Shown here: positions 8,285-15,756 of the stretch, one piece after another | Position numbering within the stretch: position 1 is the stretch's first letter | How the letters are laid out: the number at the start of each line of letters is the position of its first letter | Assembly (NCBI GenBank): GCA_035458525.1 | Contig: DATHZQ010000151.1 | Coordinates: forward strand, 1-64,000 | Direction of reading: 5' to 3' | Length of the DNA: 64,000 bases | Origin: DATHZQ01 sp035458525 | GTDB taxonomy: Bacteria > Actinomycetota > Acidimicrobiia > Spongiisociales > UBA5794 | Notes under the pieces: generated by a model | What the model saw: only the letters and a program-made list of their open reading frames with translations | The model's database searches: none | What the model was told of the DNA's origin: nothing | Made by a program: the position numbers and the translations under genes

Positions 8285-9292
8285 TCAGACCAATTCGGAC
8301 TGGCGGAGGATCCGGAAGACCTCGGCGCCGAGCGGAGCCATCCGGTCGACAGGGAAGTGCGCAAAGTCGACCTGCTCCTTGACGCCGGCCGTCTTCAAGA
8401 TCCTGTCGACGTCCACGATCGGGAAACCCAACTCCTGGGACAGTTCCGCCAGCGCGATGATGAACTCACGACGCCGCACGCTGTGCGCCGTCTTCACCAA
8501 CTGGTAGTTGTGCGTCGGGTTGGCCGGGTCGAGCCCCATCGTGTTGTAGTAGATGACCTCGCCGCCGAGCCGCTCCCGAATCTCGCGAATCAACTGGGAG
8601 TTGCTCTTGCGGAAATCTTCGACGTTCATCCGGCCGATCCGCTTGAACGTGGTTCGGAACCACTCGACGACTTCCTGATTCTCGAGCACCCGGTTCATAT
8701 CTTGGTTCAGCCACCAGCCGCCGGGGTCGGCGATGAATCCGTGCTCGCGATGTCGATACATCTGACGTGTCTCGTCGGATGCGATCGAGAGGATCACCAC
8801 GTTCTTGGGGAACTCGCCGGCTTCCGGGAGCCGTGGGATGCGGAAGGTGGGATCGAAGAGTGTGGGCTCGAAGTAGTCCTCGGACATCTTGAGCATCTTG
8901 CGAGTCTCGGCAATGGCCGCGGGATCGAGATCTTCGAGCGTCTGCAGGATCTGATCCGAGCGGTTGCCGCCGGTGCCGCCGATGTGGCGAGTGATGGCGA
9001 TGGTGCCCTTGATGCCGTCCCGCAGCAGTGGGCCGGCGGTGAACACGGACGGAAGATCGCAGCCGCCCTTGAGCAGAATCCCGCGACGCGGCTCAGGAAA
9101 GTCGTCAGACTCGCTGACAACGATGAAGCGCCGACCGGAATACTGAACCCAACCGGGGCCGCTCTCCTTCGTCACCTCAGTGCTGATCGACGTGAGGTAG
9201 CGGTTCTTGACCCAGTTCTCGATCACGGTGCCCTCGCCGAACACCGTGCGCCAAGTCTTGAGCGCCGTGTTCACAGGCTTCGAAAGTGGCAT
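8285..9292 (-). CDS. SGNH-hydrolase-like protein, 335 aa (cassette A, large)
   Basis: No named function recognised. The fold looks like an SGNH/GDSL hydrolase. A glycine-rich first block ILLKGGCDLPSVF sits near residues 72-84, VVILSIASDE at 165-174, NTMGLDPANPTHNYQ at 250-264, the strand FPIVDVDRILKTAG, and a final DFAH (309-312) that fits the DxxH block. A classical GDS serine is not evident; Ser82 or Cys78 are possible nucleophiles. There is an invariant-looking HIGGTGGNRSDQILQTLEDL stretch after block one. The start follows AAGGGGG at good spacing. The paralogue at 11380-12387 has the same 335-residue length and very high similarity. No signal peptide, so it should act in the cytoplasm. 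Confidence 0.75.
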   Translation of the reverse strand: MPLSKPVNTALKTWRTVFGEGTVIENWVKNRYLTSISTEVTKESGPGWVQYSGRRFIVVSESDDFPEPRRGILLKGGCDLPSVFTAGPLLRDGIKGTIAITRHIGGTGGNRSDQILQTLEDLDPAAIAETRKMLKMSEDYFEPTLFDPTFRIPRLPEAGEFPKNVVILSIASDETRQMYRHREHGFIADPGGWWLNQDMNRVLENQEVVEWFRTTFKRIGRMNVEDFRKSNSQLIREIRERLGGEVIYYNTMGLDPANPTHNYQLVKTAHSVRRREFIIALAELSQELGFPIVDVDRILKTAGVKEQVDFAHFPVDRMAPLGAEVFRILRQSELV

Positions 9293-9387
9293 CTACATCC
9301 CCCTTGGATTGGCCGTCGCGGCGTACCGGATCGATGACACCCCGCCTCTCTGCGGAGCACTTGCAGCCGGTATGTCTCCACAGCTGA

Positions 9388-10080
9388 TCATGACTGTTTG
9401 CGTTTGGCCCCGACTTGAGCAAGCAGCGGCCGGTCGTCGAAGAAGCCGTAGTCCGCGAGCACGCGGATCGTCTCGCCGGCGATGATGGCGGCGGCCTCGG
9501 GCAGGTACCTCATCGGTGCGCTCAGGTTCCCGCCTGCGCCCGTTTCGGCCACCTTGCGATCGACGTCGATGATCGAGATACCTTCGTCGTGGCTGACCCC
9601 GATCAGCATGAGGTCCAAGCGTTGAATGCGGAGCGAGATCGGCTCGGGGCTGACGCCTTGGTAGTTGTACGTGTCTCCGCTCGGGTCAACGGTGGAGTGG
9701 TTCGCCACGAGGATGTGGGCTCCCATCTTCTGCTTGATGAGCCGAATCGCACCAACGAGTGCGTCACGCGACCGGTGAACGGCCTCTTCCGCCGTGGCTC
9801 CGAGATCAGGCAAAGCATGAACATCATCGGCGATGGAGAGAATCACGATGTTGGCGCCGGAATCCAGCATGGGCGCCGATCCGTTCGCGAGTGCCGAGTG
9901 CAACGCAACGAAGCCTGCCGAAGCTTCATGGATCAGTTCGACACCGACCCCGTACTCGGCAGTGATGCGCTCGGCGAGACCGCCATCCGGAAGCATGCCA
10001 CCTGCGGCCTTCGAGATGAGCGCATCGCTCAGATCGGCGTTCGCATGCACAAGGATCTTCAACGTAGTGGTGTCGGACAT
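9388..10080 (-). CDS. SGNH-like protein, 230 aa (cassette A, small)
   Basis: Unrecognised family, distantly similar to the 335-residue protein encoded next to it. Shared blocks are HANADLSDA (12-20) at the first SGNH position, VILSIADD (78-85), STVDPSGDTYNYQG (129-142) and ISIIDVDRKVAETG (168-181). Where SGNH enzymes carry the final DxxH it reads LSAPMRYLPEAA, and the first block lacks serine, so it looks catalytically altered. The C-terminus GFFDDRPLLAQVGAK is shared with its paralogue at 12827-13522. I chose ATG 10080, matching the paralogue's start; ATG 10086 would add two residues. A 166-base gap upstream could hold its own promoter. Downstream the 335-residue gene begins after 95 bases. 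Confidence 0.72.
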   Translation of the reverse strand: MSDTTTLKILVHANADLSDALISKAAGGMLPDGGLAERITAEYGVGVELIHEASAGFVALHSALANGSAPMLDSGANIVILSIADDVHALPDLGATAEEAVHRSRDALVGAIRLIKQKMGAHILVANHSTVDPSGDTYNYQGVSPEPISLRIQRLDLMLIGVSHDEGISIIDVDRKVAETGAGGNLSAPMRYLPEAAAIIAGETIRVLADYGFFDDRPLLAQVGAKRKQS

Positions 10081-10088
10081 TGCCATCT

Positions 10089-10098
10089 CTCAATTGAG
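10089..10098. promoter_or_regulatory. 10-bp perfect palindrome just upstream of the cassette A start
   Basis: CTCAATTGAG lies nine bases before the ATG at 10080, in the 5' region of the small SGNH-like gene, within a 166-base gap that should contain the promoter. It may be an operator or chance. A 5-bp arm hairpin (ACCCT..AGGGT, 10168-10180) lies further upstream. No confident -10/-35 pair was found. Confidence 0.25.
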
Positions 10099-10252
10099 GT
10101 CAGTGATTCGGGGAGACAGATCAGTTCCGGACATGCATCGACATCCGGTTCCCCACGAGGTGATCAAACCCTGCAAGGGTACCAGCGCGCCCCTCGCTTC
10201 CATACGGGCTGACCGACCTATTTTGCCAACAAACCCCTGTCCAGCCTGGGTT

Positions 10253-11260
10253 TCAGAAGGCAGGAGCAGACCCGAGTGCCCGGCGTTTGGCCGCCCACCA
10301 CCGTACGCTTCGCATCGTCGGAGCGGGCTGCCGACCTCGGATTCTTCCCACCAACTGTGAGCCGACACGCGAAAGCTCGTAGAACTGTAGCAACCACCTG
10401 TCGAGGTCGGTTTCGAGTGTGACAGGCCCCGTCGTGCGATATCCCTCGAGGAACGAATCCTGAAGACGCACATACACCCGATCAGGTGACGTCAGGTGGC
10501 GCTCGCCAATCAGCGCCCGGTGCAGAGCCAGCGTGAAAGCGCTCAGGTCGCGGTGCAGATGGTCGAACTTCCGCACGTGTGGCGGGTCGAGGATCGTGAG
10601 ACCAGGACCACCCTGTACGGGCTCGCCAACGGTGAAGTCGTTGTGGGAGAGCCGATAGCCGCGCACCACGGCAATCTCCCGCTCCAGACGGTCGACCAAG
10701 GAGCTACGGAAGCCGCTCCGCCTCGCCGCCGCCTCCATGTCGAGCCGGGCGACTCGACGCACTTCTGGATCATCGGGAACCGTCTCGGCCGAGTGGTACG
10801 CGCCGAGCGCCTGGCCCGCACTGCGCATGATGGTGTCGAGCTGGCCGCCGGCGGCGTGCAACGGGTGGGTACTCTCTCCGAGGGCGGTGAAGAGGTTGTC
10901 TCCTGCGACATACGGCAGGGCGATCATTGCTGGGCCGGGGCTCCATCCAAGCGCAGGCGGGACCTCCACGTGACCGCCCGGCAGAGCAGCGAAGAGCCGC
11001 CGTACCCTGCCGATCTCGGCCACCACGCATTCAGTGTCTGCGGCGGTCCAGCCCTTCCCGAACTTGATGGCCAAATCGACGCCGCGATCGCTGCGAACAT
11101 GGAGGAATCGAGCGAAGAAGCTCCCCCACCCGGAGATCACCGTCCATGTGGATCCCCTCAGATGGTCGGCGAGATCTCGCATCCCATCGATGAGCTGCCC
11201 CACCTCGGTCGGTGAGAGCGAGGCAACCGATGTCTGCGCCGCAATCTCACGCCCTGCCAC
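10253..11260 (-). CDS. Kinase-like (aminoglycoside phosphotransferase/LPS-kinase-type fold) protein in glycan locus
   Basis: A 335-residue protein with a small protein-kinase-like fold. The N-lobe has VISGWGSFFARFLHV and then DLAIKFGK, where Lys would bind ATP phosphates. The hinge region is MIALPYVAGDNLF, the catalytic loop YRLSHNDFTVGEP has Asp after His-Asn, and the metal-binding step reads LTILDPPHV in place of DFG/DxD. This pattern fits small-molecule or glycan kinases (APH, Kdo-kinase-like) better than protein kinases. It starts with GTG, 119 bases after the B-cassette 335-residue gene stop. Given its place between two copies of the SGNH-like set, phosphorylation of a sugar or polymer is the likely role. 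The C-terminus is basic (RWWAAKRRALG). Confidence 0.7.
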   Translation of the reverse strand: MAGREIAAQTSVASLSPTEVGQLIDGMRDLADHLRGSTWTVISGWGSFFARFLHVRSDRGVDLAIKFGKGWTAADTECVVAEIGRVRRLFAALPGGHVEVPPALGWSPGPAMIALPYVAGDNLFTALGESTHPLHAAGGQLDTIMRSAGQALGAYHSAETVPDDPEVRRVARLDMEAAARRSGFRSSLVDRLEREIAVVRGYRLSHNDFTVGEPVQGGPGLTILDPPHVRKFDHLHRDLSAFTLALHRALIGERHLTSPDRVYVRLQDSFLEGYRTTGPVTLETDLDRWLLQFYELSRVGSQLVGRIRGRQPAPTMRSVRWWAAKRRALGSAPAF

Positions 11261-11379
11261 GAAACACCGCCCAGATCACGGGCTCTGCAGCCACGGCGAC
11301 TGGGACGACGTGCGATCGAGGACGCACACCTCGCGGCCCCCCCGCATATCACCTGTGAGCAACGCCCTGGGACGGAGCA

Positions 11380-12387
11380 CTAGACGAGCCCCATGTCCTT
11401 GAACACGCGGTGAGCCTCGGCGCCGATTGGCATCATCCGATCCACCGGGAAATGCGCAAAGTCGACCTGCTCCTCGATGCCGGCGAGTTTGAGAATCCGG
11501 TCCACGTCGACAATCGAGAAATCGAGATCTTGCGAGAGCTCTGCGAGGGCGATCGTGAACTCCCGCCGCCGGACATGGTGGGCGGTCTTCACGAGCTGAT
11601 AGTTGTGGGTGGGGTTCGCCGGATCGAGCGCCATCGTGTTGTAGAACACGACTTCGGCGCCGATGCGGTCCCGAATCTCGGTGACGAGTCGAGTGTTGTT
11701 CTTGCGGAACTCGTCGATGGGCAACCGACCAACCCGCCTGAAGTTCTCGCGGAACCATTCGACCGCCGTGAGATCGTCCAGTACGCGGTCGAGGTCCTGG
11801 TTGAGCCACCAGCCGCCTGGATCGACGAGGAAACCGTGCTCGCGATGCCGGTAGAGCTGTCTGGTCTCGTCGGTCGAGATGCCGAGAACGATCACGTCCT
11901 TGTTGAACTCGCCTGCTTCCGGCACATGCGGCAGACGGAACGACGGCTCCCAGAACGTCGGCTCGAAGTAGCCCCGGCTCAGCCTGAGCATCCTGCGGGT
12001 TTCGGCAACCGGCTCGTGCGGCAGGTCTTCGAGGGTTTGGAGGATCTGGTCGGAGCGGTTGCCTCCGGTGCCGCCGATGTGCCGTGATATGGCGACCGTG
12101 CCCTCGATCCCCTCGCGAATGAGCGGGGCCGCCGTGAAGACGGACGGCATATCGCAGCCACCCTTGAGCACGATGCCGCGCCGCGGCTCGGGGAAGTCGT
12201 CGGACTCGCTCACCAGCACAAAGCTCTTGCCGCTGTATTGAACCCAGCCTTTGCCGGAGTCCTTCTTGACCTCGGTCGCAATGGAATGGAGGTAACGGTC
12301 CTTCACCCAGTTCTCGATCTTGGTGTTCTCGCCGAAGGCCCTTCGCCAGCTCTTCAGCGCGACGTTGACAGACTTGGGAAGCGGCAT
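11380..12387 (-). CDS. SGNH-hydrolase-like protein, 335 aa (cassette B, large)
   Basis: Paralogue of the gene at 8285-9292, with equal length and long near-identical stretches: ESDDFPEPRRGI, KGGCDMPSVFTA, RHIGGTGGNRSDQILQTLED, DPGGWWLNQDLDRVL, LDPANPTHNYQLVKTAH and VDFAHFPVDRM. The same putative SGNH blocks and the DFAH motif are kept, which argues that these residues matter. The ATG shares its first base with the TAA of the upstream lipoyl-like gene (TAATG), so translation is coupled. Conservation between the copies is much higher here than for the lipoyl-like partner. Cytoplasmic, no membrane segments. Reaction unknown; ester hydrolysis or acyl transfer on a glycan precursor is a hypothesis from the fold. 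Confidence 0.75.
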   Translation of the reverse strand: MPLPKSVNVALKSWRRAFGENTKIENWVKDRYLHSIATEVKKDSGKGWVQYSGKSFVLVSESDDFPEPRRGIVLKGGCDMPSVFTAAPLIREGIEGTVAISRHIGGTGGNRSDQILQTLEDLPHEPVAETRRMLRLSRGYFEPTFWEPSFRLPHVPEAGEFNKDVIVLGISTDETRQLYRHREHGFLVDPGGWWLNQDLDRVLDDLTAVEWFRENFRRVGRLPIDEFRKNNTRLVTEIRDRIGAEVVFYNTMALDPANPTHNYQLVKTAHHVRRREFTIALAELSQDLDFSIVDVDRILKLAGIEEQVDFAHFPVDRMMPIGAEAHRVFKDMGLV

Positions 12388-12830
12388 TATTCGCTCTCCT
12401 GCAGATCGTTCTCGGCCCCGGCGACATTCACGACAACGCGGAACGATGGCGCGTCGCGCCACTGCTGTTCCCCCTCGGTCAGCTCACCGTGATCATCCGT
12501 TGCGACGACGGCGAGCAAATCGCCGTTTGCGATGGGTTCGCCCTCCTTCGCAATCTGCTTACGCAGCACTCCCTGGTCGGAAGAGCGCAACTCGATCTCC
12601 AGATAGACCTTGCCCTGCCGCACCTCGAGATCGTCCTTGAGCTTCTTGCGACGCTTGCCCGAAAGTAGCGTCGCCCGTGCGGTCCTGCGCAATACGGCGA
12701 ACTCGTCGATCGCCAGCTTGCAGATCTCCTCGCCAAAAGCGATGGGATCGCCCTCTTCCTTGTACCAGGTCACGACGCGGCCGCTGCGCAGCGATTGATC
12801 GACCTTCGGCATCTCGAGTCTGAGGATCAT
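12387..12830 (-). CDS. Lipoyl-domain-like small protein lacking the attachment lysine (cassette B)
   Basis: A 147-residue paralogue of 6807-7259. Half one is ILRLEMPKVDQSLRSGRV, then WYKEEGDPIAFGEEICKL; the hairpin again reads AIDEF instead of a lysine-bearing DKA. A basic insertion (RTARATLLSGKRRKKLKDD) leads into half two, VYLEIELRSSDQGVLRKQIA, then EGEPIANGDLLAVV. The ATLL segment inside the insertion is shared with the A copy, so the insertion is a conserved feature and not a random expansion. The ATG overlaps the stop of the 231-residue SGNH-like gene (ATGA) and the TAA overlaps the next ATG, giving tight three-gene coupling. A carrier or scaffold role for the two SGNH-like partners is inferred. 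Confidence 0.75.
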   Translation of the reverse strand: MILRLEMPKVDQSLRSGRVVTWYKEEGDPIAFGEEICKLAIDEFAVLRRTARATLLSGKRRKKLKDDLEVRQGKVYLEIELRSSDQGVLRKQIAKEGEPIANGDLLAVVATDDHGELTEGEQQWRDAPSFRVVVNVAGAENDLQESE

Positions 12831-13522
12831 CGCGAGCCGCCCTTGGCGCCGACCTGGGCGACCAGCATCCGCTCGTCGAAGAACCCGTAGTCCTCCAAGA
12901 CACGAACGATCTCGCCTGCGATGACGCCGCACGCTCTCGGCGAGTACGACATCGCAGCCTGGACGTTGCCGTCGGCGCCGATCTCGGCGATCAAACGATC
13001 AACATCGATGATCGAGATGCCCTCCTCATGCGAGACCTTGACGAGCATATGCGCAAGACGGTGTGCCTGCAGCGGGAGGGGATCCGGCGAGATGCCGTGG
13101 TAATTGTGCGTGGCATCGTCCGGATCCACGGTCGAGGCATTCGCCACGAGGATGTGAGCTCCGACGCTCGCCTTGACCATGTCCACGATCGCAACGAGGT
13201 CGGCACGGACCGCCTGCACCGCCTCCTCTGGGTTGGCTGCGCGCATCGCCAGCGACCGGACATCGTCGGCGACGGAGAGCACCAGGATATCCGGCGGATC
13301 GACCAGCAATGCCGAGGTTCCATCCTCGAGTTCCTGGCGAAGTGCCGCAAAGCCGGCCGAAGTTTCAACCGTTGTAGAGATCGTGTAGCCGGGATGCGAC
13401 GCAGCGGCCATCTCGCTGACACCTCTGTCGAGCTTGGCTCCGCCGTCCGCACTGGACAGCGCTGCATCCGCAATGTCTGCGTTGCCCTTGACGAAGAGCC
13501 TGAGATGCCGAGTTTCAGTCAT
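12827..13522 (-). CDS. SGNH-like protein, 231 aa (cassette B, small)
   Basis: Paralogue of 9388-10080. Conserved stretches are FVKGNADIADA, ILVLSVADDVRSL, GAHILVANASTVDPDD, THNYHGISPDPLPLQ, VSHEEGISIIDVDR and the C-terminal DYGFFDERMLVAQVGAK. The final SGNH block is again missing the DxxH pair (VQAAMSYSPRA), as in the A copy. This gene leads the coupled B set (small SGNH, lipoyl-like, large SGNH). The ATG at 13522 gives the start MTETRHLRLFV, parallel to the A copy; a longer frame upstream is not protein-like. The upstream gap of 245 bases with an 8-bp inverted repeat is the likely promoter region. Function unknown. Confidence 0.72.
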   Translation of the reverse strand: MTETRHLRLFVKGNADIADAALSSADGGAKLDRGVSEMAAASHPGYTISTTVETSAGFAALRQELEDGTSALLVDPPDILVLSVADDVRSLAMRAANPEEAVQAVRADLVAIVDMVKASVGAHILVANASTVDPDDATHNYHGISPDPLPLQAHRLAHMLVKVSHEEGISIIDVDRLIAEIGADGNVQAAMSYSPRACGVIAGEIVRVLEDYGFFDERMLVAQVGAKGGSR

Positions 13523-13630
13523 GAAGAATGGCTCCAGTCGTTGTGACGGCGACCCTCGGAGCAAATCGATCTGGGTCCCACATGTACTTGGCCCCCTGGT
13601 TGGGCGTGCCCGCGAACTTCCCCCTGCGGA

Positions 13631-13661
13631 ACCTCCGAGGCGCCACGGTACCATCGGAGGT
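13631..13661. promoter_or_regulatory. Inverted repeat (8-bp arms) upstream of cassette B
   Basis: ACCTCCGA at 13631-13638 and TCGGAGGT at 13654-13661 form a perfect inverted repeat with a 15-base spacer. It sits in the 245-base gap between the stop of the glycosyltransferase at 13768 and the start of cassette B at 13522, both on the minus strand. There is no T run after it on the minus strand, so an operator or a mRNA hairpin is as likely as a terminator. Confidence 0.35.
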
Positions 13662-13767
13662 ACCCGGAGTTAACAGGTTGAGCGACCCATTTCGGGAGGG
13701 TGCGTTCACCCAAGCGCCGACGAAACCCTTGCCATGGCTGGACTTCCCGGCACCGAGTGCTGCGCCC

Positions 13768-14931
13768 TCATCGGCTGACTTCCGTGCCATCAGTCGCAAC
13801 GTCAACCAGCAACTCGAACAGCCTGTGCGCCGCGTCGTCGGCCAGGAACGATGCCTCGAAGAGCCCCCTGCTCTTCTCGCCGAACTGCCTGCGCATCAGC
13901 GGATCCCGCAACAAGGTGACGATGGCACTTGCGAGCGCACCAGGGTCGGCCGGGGGCACCACGATGGCGTTCTCCCCGTCAACCACGACCTCTCGCAGCG
14001 CCGGGAGGTCGGAGACCACCGCCGGCAACCCCAATGCCAGCGCCTCGATGAGGGCGCCGCCGAGACCTTCGTAGACGGACGGGAAGACAAACAGGTCGGC
14101 GGCGGCAAGGAGGTCGGGAACGTCGGAGCGATGACCGAGACGGACCACCGATTCCGCCAACTCGTATTCCTGAATCGAGGCCACGATCCGGGCGGCGGCA
14201 TGACCCGAGCGGCCGGCGATGAAGAGCATCGCCGTCGGGCAGGCTTCGACGACGGACGCGAATGCCCTCACGAGGTGCACGTGACCCTTTTGGTATTCCT
14301 GGCGGCCCACGGTGATGACCATCGGGACGTCGTCGCCGATGCCGAGGTCATCCCGAACTCGCGCTCGGCGTTCCGGACTTGGCACCCCGAGACGAGCCTC
14401 GTCCCGGCCCCGATAGACCACCGTGATGTTCTCGGGTGCGACGCCGAGCGTCTCGACCGTCGAGTCCTTGACGGCCTGGCTCACGGCATGGAAGTGGTCG
14501 GTCAAGTGACGAGCCGAGAAGCCGTCGACGGCCCTGACGATCCGAAGCTTGGATGCCTTGACGCCCGGGTCGTCGAGCCGAACCGGATCGTACGCCGTGT
14601 TGGCGAGCAGCGACATGACGGGCACTCCGGTCCCGATCGAGGCGAGGCGGCCGGTGATGTCGGCATCGAACAACGACGTGTACACCAGCGACGGCTGTTC
14701 CTCCTTGATCAGCTTGCGCAGCGATCTCAGTTTGCCGACGCGCCCTGGTGCGTCGACGAAGCGCACATCGAAGCCCCCTGCTTCGACCTCGTGCTCGAAC
14801 CCGACGGCGGAGTGATCGAGACACACGATGATCGGGGCGATGCCCTGCTCGCGGAAACGGGGCAGCAGTTCGACCAGCGAACGCTCGGCACCGCCAGCTC
14901 CAAAGCTGTTGATGACGAAGAGGAACTTCAT
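13768..14931 (-). CDS. Glycosyltransferase family 4 protein
   Basis: A 387-residue GT-B enzyme. It opens MKFLFVINSFGAGGAERSL, the glycine-rich GGAE loop of family 4, and its C-terminal domain has VPMVITVGRQEYQKGHVHLV and the catalytic pattern FVFPSVYEGLGGALIEAL (E-x7-E). It should add a sugar from a nucleotide-sugar donor to a lipid-linked acceptor on the cytoplasmic membrane face. It starts nine bases after the stop of the deacetylase upstream, and so belongs to the minus-strand run that begins at 20528. The C-terminal residues extend past the usual domain end without oddities. Sugar specificity cannot be told. Confidence 0.88.
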   Translation of the reverse strand: MKFLFVINSFGAGGAERSLVELLPRFREQGIAPIIVCLDHSAVGFEHEVEAGGFDVRFVDAPGRVGKLRSLRKLIKEEQPSLVYTSLFDADITGRLASIGTGVPVMSLLANTAYDPVRLDDPGVKASKLRIVRAVDGFSARHLTDHFHAVSQAVKDSTVETLGVAPENITVVYRGRDEARLGVPSPERRARVRDDLGIGDDVPMVITVGRQEYQKGHVHLVRAFASVVEACPTAMLFIAGRSGHAAARIVASIQEYELAESVVRLGHRSDVPDLLAAADLFVFPSVYEGLGGALIEALALGLPAVVSDLPALREVVVDGENAIVVPPADPGALASAIVTLLRDPLMRRQFGEKSRGLFEASFLADDAAHRLFELLVDVATDGTEVSR

Positions 14932-14940
14932 CGCGACGCC

Positions 14941-15756
14941 CTACGGTCCGGTGTAGCCGGTCAGCCTGCGGCGCACGACGTCCTCGAGCCGCATACCGGA
15001 GCGCATCTTGCGAGTGAAGAAGTACACGCCATCGCTGAGCTGCACCGGAATTCGGTTGAGCAACAGCAGATCGCGATCGGCGGTGACCGCGGCGCCGCTT
15101 CCGAGGGTCGCCGTGGCGTAGCGGCTCGCCACCGCATCGGCGCCCTGCTCGGACCAGTATCCCCAGGGGTAGGCGAAGTGTTGCGGGGTGACGCCCATAC
15201 GGCGCTCGATCAGCTCATTGCTGCTGTCGAGCTCATCGACGACTTGGGCGGTCGAAATCGAGCGAAAGTCGAGGTGGTGGTGCGTATGCGCTCCCAGCGT
15301 CATGAGTCCGCTCGCCGCCATCTTGTCGACCTGTCCCCACGTGAGCGGCTCGGCTCCTCCGCCGTCCTTCAGCGGCTCACCACTCTCGACGGGATGCGTG
15401 GTGAGGTAGAGCACGAACGGAAGGCCGCGGCGTTCGAGCTCGGGAAAGCCGAGCCGGTAGAAATCGTCGTAGCCGTCGTCGAACGTGATCACGAACAGCC
15501 GGTCGGCACCTGGCTCCGCACGCCGCAAGATGGCCTGCTCCAAACTCACCACGTCGCCGTGCGCCTGCATCCACTCGAGCTGGGCCACGAACGCGTCACG
15601 CGTGACCTCCATCTGCCGTCCGAGTCCGGCGTCGATCTGGTGATAGATGAGGATGCGGGGGCCGGGCACCGCCCCATAGGCGACGTCGGCAGCCGCAAAC
15701 GCCAGCTTGCCGCCGCGCCGAGCCAGCTCCTTCACCGCAGCGCCGACGCGTCCCAC
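14941..15756 (-). CDS. Polysaccharide deacetylase (NodB-type)
   Basis: A 271-residue NodB-family carbohydrate esterase 4 protein. Motif one FVITFDDGYDDF supplies the catalytic and metal-binding aspartates. Motif two LGAHTHHHLDF supplies the two metal-binding histidines (HxxxH type). Motif three FAYPWGYWS is the arginine-less variant of RxPYG. It would remove N- or O-acetyl groups from a polysaccharide or lipid-linked sugar. There is no clear signal peptide, though residues 15-30 are mildly hydrophobic. The GTG start at 15756 overlaps the upstream sulfotransferase by 25 bases but has a strong GGAGAGGAG ribosome site five bases before it, which decides the start. Neighbours indicate an action on the same exopolysaccharide. 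Confidence 0.85.
   Translation of the reverse strand: MGRVGAAVKELARRGGKLAFAAADVAYGAVPGPRILIYHQIDAGLGRQMEVTRDAFVAQLEWMQAHGDVVSLEQAILRRAEPGADRLFVITFDDGYDDFYRLGFPELERRGLPFVLYLTTHPVESGEPLKDGGGAEPLTWGQVDKMAASGLMTLGAHTHHHLDFRSISTAQVVDELDSSNELIERRMGVTPQHFAYPWGYWSEQGADAVASRYATATLGSGAAVTADRDLLLLNRIPVQLSDGVYFFTRKMRSGMRLEDVVRRRLTGYTGP

Noticed and set aside
8285..12387. Cassette duplication as an assembly artefact
   Set aside because: The copies differ throughout, have different gene order and different neighbours, so this is an old duplication and not a repeated read.
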